The notes under the pieces are model-generated. The model saw only the letters and a program-made list of their open reading frames with translations. It was not told where the DNA came from and did no database searches. From Noviherbaspirillum sp. Root189 (GTDB lineage Bacteria > Pseudomonadota > Gammaproteobacteria > Burkholderiales > Burkholderiaceae_D), in contig NZ_LMHZ01000012.1 in NCBI RefSeq assembly GCF_001428545.1, positions 248,546 to 312,545 of the forward strand: 64,000 nt of DNA, written 5' to 3'. The translations under genes and the position numbers were made by a program. Positions 17,934 through 27,324 of the stretch are shown here, piece by piece. Within the stretch, counting starts at the first letter, position 1, and each line of letters begins with the position of its first letter.

Positions 17934-19397
17934 ATGACCAATACAGCCAATTCGCGTAAAGCCGCCGCACTCAGCGTAGTCAGCTCGCAGACCTTGTCTC
18001 GGGAAGGAGGCGAATCGCTGGTCGACCAGATCGTGCGTTCCATTGAAGCGCGGATAGACGACAAGTTATTGCGCAGCGGGGCGCGCATGCCGTCGATTCG
18101 GCAATTCGCCGAGACGCATGGCGTATCGCGCTTTACCGTGGTGGAGGCATATGACAGGCTCGTGGCCAAAGGGTATATGGAATCCCGGCGCGGCTCGGGT
18201 TTCTATGTGCGGGAACGTTCGCCGATGATCGCGGCAGGCAACGCCCGTCCTGCTGAAATGCCGCCACAACAACTGGATGTAGTCTGGCTGGTGCGCAACA
18301 TGTTCCGTCAGTATCCGGCCCAGCACACTCCCGGTTCAGGTTTGCTGCCCAGCGACTGGCTGGACGGAGAACTGATTGCCAATGGCTTGCGTGCGATCAG
18401 CCGGCAAAACCTGAGCCTATTGCTGCAGTATGGCAATCCACAAGGCTTTCTGCCCTTGCGCCAGCAATTGCAGTTGAAGCTGGCGGAGCTGGAAATCGCG
18501 GCGACACCCGAACAAATCGTCACCACGTCCGGTATCACGCAAGGCCTGGACCTGGTGGCCCGCCATTTTGCGCAGCCCGGAGATACCATCTTTGTCGATG
18601 ATCCTGCATGGTTTCTGATGTTCGGCTCGTTCGCCACGCTTGGCGCCAAGGTGGTAGGCATTCCGCGTCTGCCGGACGGACCGGATATCGCCAAGCTGGC
18701 CGAGCTGGCGGCGGTGCACAAACCGCGCTTCTATGTGATCAATTCCGTGCTGCACAATCCGACGTCGACCTCACTGTCGGCCGCCAAAGCCTTCCAGATC
18801 CTGAAAATCGCCGAACAACACGATTTCACGATTGTCGAGGATGACATTTATTGCGACCTGCATCCCGGTAGCGCGGTACAGCCGGCAACCCGCATTGCCT
18901 CGCTGGACCAGCTGAACCGCGTCATTTACCTGGGCGGATTTTCCAAGACGCTGGCCGCCAACCTGCGGGTCGGCTTCATCGCCACCTCGGAAGACATGGC
19001 CAAGCGCCTGTCCGATCGCAAAATGCTGTCAACCCTGACGACTTCCGATATTGGCGAACGCATCGTCTACAAGATCCTGTCCGAAGGTCATTACCGCAAG
19101 CATGTCGACCGGCTACGGGGCAAACTCGATACAGTGCGCGACAAGACCGTCAAACAGCTGGAACGGGTCGGCCTGACCATCGATATCACCACGCCCGCCG
19201 GCATGTTTGTCTGGGCCGACACCGGGCGCGACACCCATGTGCTGACCGAAAAAGCGCTGGAACAAGGGATTCTGCTGGCCCCAGGCAGCCTGTTCTCGCC
19301 GAGCCAGCTGCCATCCACACGGATGCGCGTCAATGTCGCCTCGGCAAGCGATGTGTCGGTGCTGCGCTTTCTCGAGCGGGAACTGGGAAAACCCTGA
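17934..19397 (+). CDS. MocR/PdxR-type GntR regulator with aminotransferase domain
   Basis: The 487-residue protein joins an N-terminal GntR winged helix (about 25-95, 'SIRQFAETHGVSRFTVVEAY') to a fold-type I aminotransferase domain (about 140-485). The PLP lysine is Lys338 in 'GGFSKTLAANLR', and 'VTTSGITQGLDLVARHF' and 'PTSTSLSAAKAF' are also typical. MocR regulators bind PLP or an aldimine of an effector and usually act on a divergent neighbour. Here that neighbour is the dehydratase-LysE unit, so amino-acid-responsive control is a sound inference. The unusually positioned helical start before the HTH is about 25 residues. The stop codon lies inside an inverted repeat at 19391-19435. Confidence 0.93.
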   Translation: MTNTANSRKAAALSVVSSQTLSREGGESLVDQIVRSIEARIDDKLLRSGARMPSIRQFAETHGVSRFTVVEAYDRLVAKGYMESRRGSGFYVRERSPMIAAGNARPAEMPPQQLDVVWLVRNMFRQYPAQHTPGSGLLPSDWLDGELIANGLRAISRQNLSLLLQYGNPQGFLPLRQQLQLKLAELEIAATPEQIVTTSGITQGLDLVARHFAQPGDTIFVDDPAWFLMFGSFATLGAKVVGIPRLPDGPDIAKLAELAAVHKPRFYVINSVLHNPTSTSLSAAKAFQILKIAEQHDFTIVEDDIYCDLHPGSAVQPATRIASLDQLNRVIYLGGFSKTLAANLRVGFIATSEDMAKRLSDRKMLSTLTTSDIGERIVYKILSEGHYRKHVDRLRGKLDTVRDKTVKQLERVGLTIDITTPAGMFVWADTGRDTHVLTEKALEQGILLAPGSLFSPSQLPSTRMRVNVASASDVSVLRFLERELGKP

Positions 19398-19435
19398 ATG
19401 CCCTCAATATCGGGTTGCCTACGGACATTCAGGGT
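19391..19435 (+). terminator. Inverted repeat overlapping the MocR-gene stop
   Basis: ACCCTGAATG (19391-19400) and CATTCAGGGT (19426-19435) are perfect 10-base arms with a 25-base loop. The left arm contains the stop codon of the regulator. There is no T-run, so it is a weak terminator at best, but it lies exactly between that gene and the htpG promoter. Confidence 0.4.
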
Positions 19436-19463
19436 CTTGAAATTGGCTAAACTATCCCCAACT
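19436..19463 (+). promoter_or_regulatory. Sigma-32 heat-shock promoter of htpG
   Basis: CTTGAA (19436-19441) and CCCCAACT (19456-19463) are separated by 14 bases. This matches the sigma-32 consensus (CTTGAA, 13-15 bases, CCCCATNT) closely. It lies about 105 bases before the htpG start, and htpG is a classical heat-shock gene. Confidence 0.82.
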
Positions 19464-19569
19464 GGCAGGAGTTGTCATACCAACACTGCCCGGTGCGTGG
19501 ATTTGGAATCCTTTCCGGGAATGTGCAGGTTTGGCCCCTGACATTTCTTTCATTGATTTCGAGGTAAAA

Positions 19570-21483
19570 ATGGTCGTAGCCGAAAAGCAAACCCTAGGTT
19601 TTCAGGCAGAAGTCAAGCAACTGCTGCAATTGATGATTCATTCCTTGTACTCCAACAAGGAAATATTTTTGCGGGAACTGATTTCCAACGCTTCGGATGC
19701 ATCGGACAAACTGCGCTTTGAAGCAATCAACAACAACGCCCTGTTTGAAAACGATCCGGACCTGAAGATCAAGGTCACTTTCGACAAGGCGGCACGCACC
19801 ATCACTATTTCCGACAACGGCATCGGCATGAGCCGCGACGAGGCGATCGAGCACCTCGGCACCATTGCCAAATCGGGCACCAAGGAATTCTTTTCGAGAC
19901 TGTCCGGCGACCAGCAAAAGGACGCGGCACTGATCGGCCAGTTTGGCGTCGGCTTCTATTCGGCCTTCATTGTTGCCGACCGCATCACGGTCGACAGCCG
20001 CCGCGCCGGCCTGCCCGCTGACCAGGGCGTACGCTGGGAATCCGGCGGTGAAGGCGACTTCAGCGTCGAACCGATCGAAAAAGCGACACGCGGTACCGAT
20101 ATCACCCTGCACCTGCGCGAAGGCGAAGACGAGTTCCTGTCGGTCTGGAAGCTGAAGTCCATCATCCGCAAGTATTCCGACCATATCTCGCTGCCCATCC
20201 TGATGCAGAAAGAAGAATGGGACGAAGAGAAAAAGGAAACCGTCGTCAAGGACGAATTCGAGACGGTCAACCAGGCGAGCGCTCTCTGGAGCCGCAGCAA
20301 ATCCGACATCACAGCCGAGCAGTATGAAGAATTCTACAAGCACGTCTCGCATGACTTCGAGGCGCCGCTAGCCTATACCCATAACCGCGTCGAGGGACGC
20401 AGCGAATATACCCAGCTGCTCTACATCCCTGCCCGTGCGCCGTTCGACCTGTGGGACCGCAACAAGCGCGGCGGCATCAAGCTGTACGTCAAGCGCGTCT
20501 TCATCATGGACGACGCCGAACAGCTGATGCCGGTCTACCTGCGCTTCGTGAAAGGCGTGATCGACTCCGCCGACCTGCCGCTCAATGTCTCACGTGAAAT
20601 CCTGCAGGAGTCGCGCGACGTCAAGGTCATCCGTGAAGGCTCGACCAAGCGCGTGCTGGGCCTGCTGGAAGAACTCGCCAACAGCGAAGACCAGGCACAG
20701 AAGGACAAGTACACAAAATTCTGGACCGAATTTGGCCAGGTGCTCAAGGAAGGCGTGGGCGAAGACCAGGCCAACAAGGAACGTATCGCCAAGCTGCTGC
20801 GTTTTGCATCGACTCACAATGATAGCGATGCACAGACCGTTTCCTTTGAAGAGTACATCGGCCGCATGAAGGAGGGCCAGGACAAGATTTACTACGTCAC
20901 TGCCGACAACTATGCGGCGGCGAAAAACAGCCCGCATCTTGAAATCTTCCGCAAGAAAGGTGTTGAAGTCCTGCTCCTGACCGATCGTGTCGACGAATGG
21001 ATGCTGTCCTTCCTGCACGAAGTGGAAGGCAAGGAACTGGCATCGGTGGCGAAGGGCGACCTTGACCTCGGCAAACTCGAAGACGAGACCGAGAAGAAAC
21101 AGCATGAAGAAACCGAGACCCAGTACAAGGAACTGGTCGAGAAGATGAAGACTGCCTTGTCCGACAAAGCCAAGGATGTGCGCGTGACGTTCCGTCTTAC
21201 CGATTCCCCGGCCTGCCTGGTCGCGGACGAGCATGAGTTGTCCGGCAACCTGCTGCGCATGCTGAAGGCGGCCGGCCAGAACGCGCCCGAGTCCAAGCCC
21301 ATCCTTGAGATCAACCCTGACCATGCATTGGTTCAGCGACTGAAGTACGAGGAAGCGAAGTTCAACGACTGGGCGCATATCCTGTTTGATCAGGCGACGC
21401 TGGCCGAAGGTGGCAACCTTGCGGATCCGGCCGGGTTTGTGAAGCGGTTGAATGAGATGTTGCTCGGGATGGCCGGGAAGTAA
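19570..21483 (+). CDS. htpG: Chaperone protein HtpG (Hsp90)
   Basis: From the ATG at 19570 the protein has 637 residues. A GAGGT ribosome-binding site lies 4 bases upstream, and a longer in-frame reading from 19531 is not needed. The N-terminal GHKL ATPase is complete: '[19 protein letters not shown]', '[13 protein letters not shown]', '[11 protein letters not shown]' and '[11 protein letters not shown]'. The middle domain has '[19 protein letters not shown]', with the catalytic-loop Arg. The C-terminal dimerisation domain ends '[13 protein letters not shown]' without an MEEVD tail, as in bacteria. HtpG is a cytoplasmic ATP-dependent chaperone. It is monocistronic, from a sigma-32-type promoter upstream. 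Confidence 0.98.
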   Translation: MVVAEKQTLGFQAEVKQLLQLMIHSLYSNKEIFLRELISNASDASDKLRFEAINNNALFENDPDLKIKVTFDKAARTITISDNGIGMSRDEAIEHLGTIAKSGTKEFFSRLSGDQQKDAALIGQFGVGFYSAFIVADRITVDSRRAGLPADQGVRWESGGEGDFSVEPIEKATRGTDITLHLREGEDEFLSVWKLKSIIRKYSDHISLPILMQKEEWDEEKKETVVKDEFETVNQASALWSRSKSDITAEQYEEFYKHVSHDFEAPLAYTHNRVEGRSEYTQLLYIPARAPFDLWDRNKRGGIKLYVKRVFIMDDAEQLMPVYLRFVKGVIDSADLPLNVSREILQESRDVKVIREGSTKRVLGLLEELANSEDQAQKDKYTKFWTEFGQVLKEGVGEDQANKERIAKLLRFASTHNDSDAQTVSFEEYIGRMKEGQDKIYYVTADNYAAAKNSPHLEIFRKKGVEVLLLTDRVDEWMLSFLHEVEGKELASVAKGDLDLGKLEDETEKKQHEETETQYKELVEKMKTALSDKAKDVRVTFRLTDSPACLVADEHELSGNLLRMLKAAGQNAPESKPILEINPDHALVQRLKYEEAKFNDWAHILFDQATLAEGGNLADPAGFVKRLNEMLLGMAGK

Positions 21484-21587
21484 GGGAACGGATTTTTTCC
21501 TGCGCATGTCGGCTCATCGTGTGCGAAGCTTCGATGAATTACATACTGCTCTGGCCGTTTCAATCTCCTGCCAGTACGCGCCGTAAG

Positions 21588-21704
21588 ATCACCTCCCCTT
21601 TTTAGGGGGAGGGCTAGGGAGGGGGTGATGCGGTCGAATAATCACAATCGATCGACCAACCATTCCACCCCCATCCCAACCTTCCCCCTGGAAGGAGGAA
21701 GGAG
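21588..21704. repeat. GC-rich inverted-repeat element, copy 1
   Basis: Two hairpin-forming halves face each other. The left half has CTCCCCTTTTTAGGGGGAGG followed by a GGGAGGGGGTG tail. The right half has CACCCCCATCCCAACC followed by CTTCCCCC and a GGAGGAAGG return. The halves are inverted copies of each other across a 35-40 base centre. A second, better preserved copy is at 30675-30793. It lies in the 358-base non-coding gap 21484-21841 after htpG; nothing else is seen there except the terminator at 21777. Confidence 0.8.
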
Positions 21705-21776
21705 CTTTACGGAGCGGCCCTCAACCATTTTTGACCTGCGGTTGTGGCTGGACTAATTTGTCCGATCAATCGAAAT

Positions 21777-21808
21777 AAAAAGCGGGGCTTCAACACCCCG
21801 CTTTTTAT
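21777..21808 (-). terminator. Rho-independent terminator after the deacetylase gene
   Basis: AAAAAGCGGGG, a short CTTCAACA loop region and CCCCGCTTTTT form a strong stem with T-runs on both strands. It is 34 bases beyond the reverse-strand deacetylase stop and can also stop forward transcription from htpG. Confidence 0.88.
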
Positions 21809-21841
21809 TTACCCATCATTCAATATTTCACAAGCATTACA

Positions 21842-23818
21842 TCACGGCGTCACGTCCACCGTCACCGTCTCCCCAGGCCGCACATCAAACAGCAATTTCC
21901 CGCCGGAGATTGTCGATGCCACCGTGTTCCCGACACTGTTACGCACCTGCACCTGCCCCTTCAACGGCTCCTTGATTGGCAATCCCACCGTCAGAGGCGC
22001 ATTGCACACGCCTGCATTGAAGCTTCCCGCGAGTTGTACGGTCGCCCTGCTTGACGACGATGCGGTTGCAGTGGGCGTCACCTGCGGCCGGCACAGGCGA
22101 TAGCGGGCAACATTCGCGTAGGTATCAATCCACAGTCTGGACGCATACTGACTTGCATGGCTCAAGTGATCCTGCAGGAATTGCGACGTCACCGGGCTCC
22201 ATCCATTGCCATCGACACCATGGCCGCCCGCCACCAGCCACCCGCCGGAATTCACCATGTCGGTCAACTGATTATTTGCAATCGCGAGCGCCTCTGCAAG
22301 CGTCGCCGTATGGTCCTGGTCGAAGAACGCAAACGCATAGTTACTTTCGCTGATTTCCTTCTGACGCACGGAAAAGTGATTCTGACTGGCGATGGAGAAG
22401 GCTTTGCTTGTGTATTGGTGCCACGGGAAGGCAAACGTCAATGGACGTACGCCCAGCTTCTGCTCGATCAATTGCTGCGCACCATTGATCTCGGTATTGA
22501 GAGTCTGATCGCTGAGCGTCGGATCGGACATGTCAATCGTATGCGTCATCGAATGGTTGCCGATCTCATGCCCCTTGTTGTGCAGGGTCTTCCAGAAATC
22601 CCAGCCTGTCATGCCTTCGACTGTCGTCGGCACGATGTAGAACGTCGCCCTGAATCCACGGTTTTCAAATATCGCCGCGATCTTGTCGCTTGATGCATAG
22701 CCGTCGTCGAATGTGTAAGACGCGGCCGCTTCCTTGCCGCCCTTGTACCGCGTCACCTGGGGTGCGGTCAGGTCGAAGCAGCGATCGACGATGGCGCTGC
22801 AGTCGGTTCCTGGCGATGGGGTCGGCGTTGGTGTGGGTGTGGGAGTAGGCGTCGGAGTCGGTGTGGGCGCCGGTGTCGTGGAACCGTATTCGCAGATCTT
22901 GTTGGCGCCCGGTAGCGGATCGCCAAACACGTCGTTGTTACAGGCAATCGAACCGGTCGCCGTCCGTGTTGCATAGGTGCCATTGAGTCCGTAGCGCACC
23001 GTCCGCGTCCCTGTAAATGTGCATGTTCCATATTCATCCGCGCACTTCGTCCACGTGGTCGGTGTGGGTGTGGGTGTGGGTGTGGGTGTTGGCGTGGGCG
23101 TTGGCGTTGGTGTTGGAGTGGGCGTTGGTGTTGGAGTGGGTGTCGGTGTCGGCGTTGACGAGTCATACTCGCAGATCTTGTTTGCACCAGGAAGCGGATC
23201 GCCGAACACTTCATTATTGCAGCCGATGCTGCTTGTAGCGGTACGCGTTGCATAGGTTCCGTTGAGCCCGTAACGCACTGTCCGTGTTCCGCTAAACGAA
23301 CATACTCCATACTCGTCCGCGCACTTCGTCCAGGAAGTTGGCGTTGGCGTTGGCGTTGGCGTTGGCGTTGGCGTTGGCGTTGGCGTTGGCGTTGGCGTTG
23401 GCGTTGGCGTTGGTGTCGGTGTCGGTGTCGGTGTCGGTGTTGGTGTTGGTGTTGGAGTGGGCGTCGGCGTCGGCGTTGGTGTAGTCACCGCAAATTCGCA
23501 AATCTTATCCGCACCTGGCAGCGGATCGCCGAATACTTCATTATTGCAGCCGATACTGCTTGTAGCGGTACGCGTTGCATAGGTTCCGTTCAATCCGTAG
23601 CGAACCTGTGTGGTACCCGAAAAGGAGCACGTCCCATATTCGTCCGCACATTTAGTCCATGTCACGGTAACCGCCTCGGCCGCGAAACTTGAACTGCCTG
23701 TCCCACCCTGACTTGTTACGCCCCCACCGGTGCTATCGGTGCCTCCACCGCAGGCAGCAAGCCCGCTCAACATGGTGAGAAGAAGACTATTAAGAACCGG
23801 GGGACGCATTCTCCTCAT
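21842..23818 (-). CDS. Modular lipoprotein polysaccharide deacetylase with Pro-Thr linkers
   Basis: The 658-residue protein has a lipoprotein signal ending LSGLAAC (Cys23). Three near-identical modules of about 57 residues follow, each beginning WTKCADEYG and containing [17 protein letters not shown] and VFGDPLPGA with paired cysteines. They are joined by long Thr-Pro linkers. A NodB-type deacetylase domain runs from about residue 355, with '[10 protein letters not shown]' (metal Asp near 372) and the His pair in '[11 protein letters not shown]' near 413-422. The last 100 residues are beta-rich. Similar cysteine modules occur in secreted carbohydrate-active enzymes and probably bind glycan; that is inference. 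An AAAGGAG site lies 7 bases before the ATG. Probably removes acetyl groups from a surface polysaccharide. Confidence 0.9.
   Translation of the reverse strand: MRRMRPPVLNSLLLTMLSGLAACGGGTDSTGGGVTSQGGTGSSSFAAEAVTVTWTKCADEYGTCSFSGTTQVRYGLNGTYATRTATSSIGCNNEVFGDPLPGADKICEFAVTTPTPTPTPTPTPTPTPTPTPTPTPTPTPTPTPTPTPTPTPTPTPTPTPTSWTKCADEYGVCSFSGTRTVRYGLNGTYATRTATSSIGCNNEVFGDPLPGANKICEYDSSTPTPTPTPTPTPTPTPTPTPTPTPTPTPTPTPTTWTKCADEYGTCTFTGTRTVRYGLNGTYATRTATGSIACNNDVFGDPLPGANKICEYGSTTPAPTPTPTPTPTPTPTPTPSPGTDCSAIVDRCFDLTAPQVTRYKGGKEAAASYTFDDGYASSDKIAAIFENRGFRATFYIVPTTVEGMTGWDFWKTLHNKGHEIGNHSMTHTIDMSDPTLSDQTLNTEINGAQQLIEQKLGVRPLTFAFPWHQYTSKAFSIASQNHFSVRQKEISESNYAFAFFDQDHTATLAEALAIANNQLTDMVNSGGWLVAGGHGVDGNGWSPVTSQFLQDHLSHASQYASRLWIDTYANVARYRLCRPQVTPTATASSSSRATVQLAGSFNAGVCNAPLTVGLPIKEPLKGQVQVRNSVGNTVASTISGGKLLFDVRPGETVTVDVTP
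22817..22876 (-). repeat. Thr-Pro-coding hexanucleotide tract, third linker
   Basis: Imperfect GGTGTG/GGCGTT-type hexamers encode the Thr-Pro linker before the deacetylase domain. Being a multiple of three, length change would alter the linker without shifting the frame. Confidence 0.7.
23058..23156 (-). repeat. Thr-Pro-coding hexanucleotide tract, second linker
   Basis: About sixteen hexamers of the GTGTGG/GCGTTG type, interrupted by GGAGTG variants, encode the linker between modules two and three. Confidence 0.75.
23341..23412 (-). repeat. Perfect (GCGTTG)12 tract, first linker
   Basis: Twelve perfect tandem GCGTTG hexamers are followed by about twelve imperfect ones up to 23480. They encode the Thr-Pro linker between modules one and two of the deacetylase. 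Perfect identity suggests recent slippage or recombination. Confidence 0.9.
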
Positions 23819-24060
23819 GTCGACGCTCCTTTAATTTGTAATTAATGGTAGAAGCCTCCATGTTATTGAGCAGCCGAAACAATTAATTGATTGAAATCTC
23901 CTTCATCACGGCAAGAGCTTGCGAAATGTTAACGCTGCAATATGCAATATTTCGCAATGGAAAAGAAGAGGTCTATCCGGCTCAAATCGCAGATCGTGAG
24001 ATAGCGCCCGTTGTTCAGGTGCAAATTGACATCCGGGTCATTCGGCAATGCCGATGTTAC

Positions 24061-25098
24061 TCAGTGCAACGACCCTGACTGTACGAGCGTAGGCGCCCCC
24101 GTCTTCAACGCATCCAGCAAGCCCTTGCCGTCCAGGGCCAACTCCCTTTGCTGCTCGGCGATATGGATGAGCGCAACGATACGTTCATTCGCCGGCGCCT
24201 TGCGACCCACCGACACAGCGAGCCGCACGACGGCGCCATTGAGATAATCGATCTCGGTCTTGCGCCCTGCCTGCATGTCCTCCCACATCGATGAACGCGC
24301 CTCAGGATCAATACGCAACATTGCGGCCGCAATGCGGGTAAACAGGAAGTCCGGCAGGCGCAACAAGCGCGGCAGCAAATGCGGCCCGATACGGGCGACC
24401 TTGGCCGGTTTGATGCCGGCAGTCTTCAATACCTCGAGTGCCTCATCGATCAGCAAGGCCAGGCAGCGTCGGTAAGCCCGCTGCGACAACTCCGACTTGA
24501 GCGGCAAGCCAGACAAGGCATTGACCGGATTATTAAGATTCAGCAGCAACTTGCCCCATTGCACGGCAAGGAAGTCCTGACGCTCAACCAGCGGCACGCG
24601 TGCCGCGCGAAATACGTCCAGCCACGGCGACAGGGAAGCGGAAGCGGCAACCATCACCTCTCCTTCCGTCCCCCGATGAAACCGGTTGCCGGGCATCTGC
24701 ACCACGTTGAATGGCACCATGCCGCCAATGACTTTATGTCCGGAAAGCACTTCCTTGAGAATGTCTGCGTTGCCGATCCCATTTTGCAGACTGAGAACCA
24801 GCGCCTCTGGCGTTGCATGTGAGTTGATCGCCAGTGCGGCGGCACGGGTATCCGCACTCTTGACCGTCACCAGGACCAACCCCGCGCCGGCAAGCGCCGA
24901 TGGATCTTCAGAAAATGGTATCCCGCCACCATCAAGACGCACCTCCCCGCCATGCAGGTCCGTGAGTGCCACGCCCTCGGCCGCAATGCGCGTGGCCATA
25001 GCCTTGCGTCCGATCAGCACGACATCGGCACCCGCAGCCATCAGCGATGCACCGACATAGACGCCGATGGAACCGGCGCCGAAAACCGCAATTTTCAT
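24061..25098 (-). CDS. panE: 2-dehydropantoate 2-reductase family protein
   Basis: The 345-residue product is an ApbA/PanE-type reductase. The NADPH-binding motif GAGSIG is at 7-12 and 'VLVTVKSADT' follows the Rossmann fold. The catalytic Lys is in 'VQWGKLLLNLNNPVNAL', and 'AGRKTEIDYLNGAVV' with 'APANERIVALI' marks the C-terminal substrate domain. PanE reduces ketopantoate to pantoate in pantothenate synthesis. Bacteria often carry several paralogues, and with no other pan gene nearby the pantothenate role is likely but not certain. It lies 13 bases after the Mpo1-like gene on the same strand and is probably co-transcribed. The 242-base gap on its other side contains only the deacetylase promoter region. 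Confidence 0.88.
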   Translation of the reverse strand: MKIAVFGAGSIGVYVGASLMAAGADVVLIGRKAMATRIAAEGVALTDLHGGEVRLDGGGIPFSEDPSALAGAGLVLVTVKSADTRAAALAINSHATPEALVLSLQNGIGNADILKEVLSGHKVIGGMVPFNVVQMPGNRFHRGTEGEVMVAASASLSPWLDVFRAARVPLVERQDFLAVQWGKLLLNLNNPVNALSGLPLKSELSQRAYRRCLALLIDEALEVLKTAGIKPAKVARIGPHLLPRLLRLPDFLFTRIAAAMLRIDPEARSSMWEDMQAGRKTEIDYLNGAVVRLAVSVGRKAPANERIVALIHIAEQQRELALDGKGLLDALKTGAPTLVQSGSLH

Positions 25099-25111
25099 GA
25101 TGTGCCGGCGA

Positions 25112-25564
25112 TCAGTAGGCGATACGGAAACGGCGGTACAGGAAGCTCAGGACAAATAGCGGCCCGATCAGCAGGAAACGCAGATCGTCAAAAAAGGAAG
25201 GCTTCTTGCCTTCAATCTTATGGCCGATGAACTGACCGATCCACGCCACGACAAATACCGCCAGTGACACCTTAAGAACCTGCGCCTGGGGCAGCACCGA
25301 CAAGATCCACAACATGATGCCGGACATCAGCAGCATGCCAATCGCAAACGGAACGGAAAGCCGGAAATAATAGAGCAGCGACACGACTGTCACGGCGACC
25401 GCGGCCAGCGGATGCAGTGCCCAGATCATGCCCAGAAAAGAGAACACGATGGCCGGGATGCAGATGAAGTGGATGACTTCGTTGGTGTGATTGAGGTGGC
25501 TTTCGCCGTACTTTGCCAGCAGGCTATCGATCTGCCGTTCCTGGGAATGCGAGAAGGTGGTCAT
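25112..25564 (-). CDS. Mpo1-like (DUF962) membrane protein
   Basis: From the ATG at 25564, which has GGAGA 7 bases upstream, the protein has 150 residues and four hydrophobic segments. The opening 'YGESHLNHTNEVIHFICIP' carries the conserved His/Asn pattern of DUF962. The closing 'WIGQFIGHKIEGKKPSFFDD' carries the second His group. Yeast Mpo1 of this family is an iron-dependent dioxygenase that shortens 2-hydroxy fatty acids by alpha-oxidation; whether bacterial members do the same is not settled. It is just upstream of panE in the same orientation. A second, divergent DUF962 protein is encoded at 46417. Confidence 0.86.
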   Translation of the reverse strand: MTTFSHSQERQIDSLLAKYGESHLNHTNEVIHFICIPAIVFSFLGMIWALHPLAAVAVTVVSLLYYFRLSVPFAIGMLLMSGIMLWILSVLPQAQVLKVSLAVFVVAWIGQFIGHKIEGKKPSFFDDLRFLLIGPLFVLSFLYRRFRIAY

Positions 25565-25625
25565 GAGGGTCTCCAATGTGAATACGCCGGCTCTTGTGGG
25601 CCGATACGATTCTCATCTTAAGACG

Positions 25626-26435
25626 TCATGCCGGGTTCCGCTTGAACGCAATCGTCATCTTTTGCAGTTCCGACGGCACCACGCCAAAGGTGCTGCGAAA
25701 CGTGCGGCTCATATGCGCCAGGTCGGCAAAGCCTGCCTGATGGGCCGCATTGGTCATGTTCTCGCCGCGGGCCACTGCCGCCACGCCGGCCAGCAGGCGC
25801 ATCCACAGCAGATAGCGCGACAGCGACATGCCGGTCTGCTGGCGAAACAGGTGGGTAAACCGGCTCTCGGACAAATGCACTTCGGCAGCCAGCAAGGCCC
25901 CGTCCGGTTCTTTGCCCGGATTGGCGGCAAGCCAGTCGAGCGCCCTGGCAATGCGCGGGTCAAAACCTGTTGGCGACTGCGCCTGCGGGATCGCGCAATG
26001 CAGCCATTGCTGCGCCGCCTCGCGCGCCATGTCACTGTCGAGTCGGCCCTGCCTCGCCGCTGCGAATGCAGCACGCACTTGCGCAAAATGCGGCAGTGCA
26101 TCGTACTGCGCCGGCATCACCGTCGATACCGTTTGCTGCCGCTGCGGCAACTCCACCAGCAGGTGCGCCAGCATGTCGCCGCCGCAATCGATCTGATGAA
26201 ACTGGTTGGGCGCAAACACGGCGGCGCGCGTTTCGATCCAGGGCTGATCAGGGCCGAGGCGGGCGCGGAATGGCTTGTCCAGCCCAAGCGTCAATTGCAC
26301 CGCAAAATGCGCATGCGGACTCGAATCGATACCGGGACCGATCAACATGGCGCTCCCGTGCCAGAGGTACATGCTGGTGTGGCCCTCCTTTGCGGCAACG
26401 GGCAATGTCACTGTGTTAGCGTCCGCCTGTGACAT
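25626..26435 (-). CDS. AraC-family transcriptional regulator
   Basis: The product has about 269 residues if it starts at the ATG at 26435. An N-terminal cupin-like sensing domain ('SSPHAHFAVQLTLGLD', 'AVFAPNQFHQIDCGGDM') precedes two helix-turn-helices. The first spans 'GALLAAEVHLSESRFTHLF' and the second 'MTNAAHQAGFADLAHMSRTF'. The chosen start overlaps the end of the SDR gene by 20 bases, consistent with coupled translation, but it lacks a good ribosome-binding site and a later start (ATG at 26372) is possible. It may regulate itself and the SDR upstream; the effector is unknown. Confidence 0.88.
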   Translation of the reverse strand: MSQADANTVTLPVAAKEGHTSMYLWHGSAMLIGPGIDSSPHAHFAVQLTLGLDKPFRARLGPDQPWIETRAAVFAPNQFHQIDCGGDMLAHLLVELPQRQQTVSTVMPAQYDALPHFAQVRAAFAAARQGRLDSDMAREAAQQWLHCAIPQAQSPTGFDPRIARALDWLAANPGKEPDGALLAAEVHLSESRFTHLFRQQTGMSLSRYLLWMRLLAGVAAVARGENMTNAAHQAGFADLAHMSRTFRSTFGVVPSELQKMTIAFKRNPA

Positions 26436-27165
26436 CGATGAAAGAGCCGGTCGTATAAGAAGCCTGGTCAGACAGCAGCCAGAGAATTGCATTGGCGACC
26501 TCCACCGCATCGCCGCCACGCTTCATCGGCACCGCGTCCTTGACGCGGTCAACGCGTCCCGGTTCGCCGCCGCTGGCATGGATTTCCGTATAGATCACGC
26601 CCGGGCGTACAGCATTGACGCGTATGCCTTCGGCTGCGACCTCTTTTGCCAGGCCGATTGTCATGGCGTCGATTGCTGCTTTCGATGCCGCATAGTCGAC
26701 GTACTCTCCCGGGGCGCCGAGGCGAGCGGCAATCGACGACACATTGACGATCCCGCCGCCCTTGCCGCCGCGCGCGGTCGACATGCGACGCACTGCCTCC
26801 CTTGCACACAGGAAGCTACCCGTAACATTAGTGGCAAAGATGCGCGCCAACCGCCCGGCATCCATATCCTCGACGCGCATCTGGTGCTCAAGGATGCCGG
26901 CGTTGTTGACGAGCGCATCGATGGTTCCGAGCGTATCGTCGGCCGCCTCGAACAGTTTGATCACGTCATCCTGCGACGAAACGTCGGCCTGTACCGCGAT
27001 CGCTTCCCCACCGGAATTCTCAATGGCACGCACGACTTCTTCGGCGGCGTCGCGATTACGCACATAGCTGATGCACACCGCATAATCGCGCGTCGCGGCC
27101 AACTGGGCGGTGGCGGCACCAATGCCGCGGCTGCCGCCTGTAATCACCATGACTTTCCTGGTCAT
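26416..27165 (-). CDS. Short-chain dehydrogenase/reductase (SDR)
   Basis: The 249-residue protein is a classical SDR. The cofactor motif TGGSRGIG is at 9-16, NNAG follows 'GTIDALV', and the catalytic Ser-Tyr-Lys set is in 'NVSSIAARLG' and 'YVDYAASKAA'. The C-terminus 'YTTGSFIDVTGGR' is typical of FabG-like members. Such enzymes reduce carbonyls or oxidise alcohols with NAD(P)H; the substrate cannot be inferred. GGAGG lies 7 bases before the ATG. The gene leads a two-gene unit with the AraC regulator and is divergent from the DNA glycosylase gene across 159 bases. Confidence 0.93.
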   Translation of the reverse strand: MTRKVMVITGGSRGIGAATAQLAATRDYAVCISYVRNRDAAEEVVRAIENSGGEAIAVQADVSSQDDVIKLFEAADDTLGTIDALVNNAGILEHQMRVEDMDAGRLARIFATNVTGSFLCAREAVRRMSTARGGKGGGIVNVSSIAARLGAPGEYVDYAASKAAIDAMTIGLAKEVAAEGIRVNAVRPGVIYTEIHASGGEPGRVDRVKDAVPMKRGGDAVEVANAILWLLSDQASYTTGSFIDVTGGR

Positions 27166-27312
27166 TGTTCAACCTCCATCAAAAGCCTGTCATTGCGCCC
27201 GCGACAGCGTCCTTTACCGACCCCGGACGACATGGCATCCGGCGGAACTCGCGGCCCGTACTTGTGACCCAAACAATAACATTAACCTTCACTTGCCCGC
27301 AGACCCGCTTGC

Positions 27313-27318
27313 TACAAT
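27313..27318 (+). promoter_or_regulatory. -10 box almost touching the glycosylase start codon
   Basis: TACAAT ends 6 bases before the ATG at 27325, with no Shine-Dalgarno between. Transcription would start at or within a base or two of the ATG, giving a leaderless mRNA. No strong -35 was identified (TTCACT at 27289 is the best, spacing 18). Confidence 0.45.
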
Positions 27319-27324
27319 TTCCCT

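Noticed and set aside
22817-23480. Possible CRISPR array in the regular repeats
   Set aside because: The repeats are contiguous hexamers coding Thr-Pro, without spacers; no cas genes are present.
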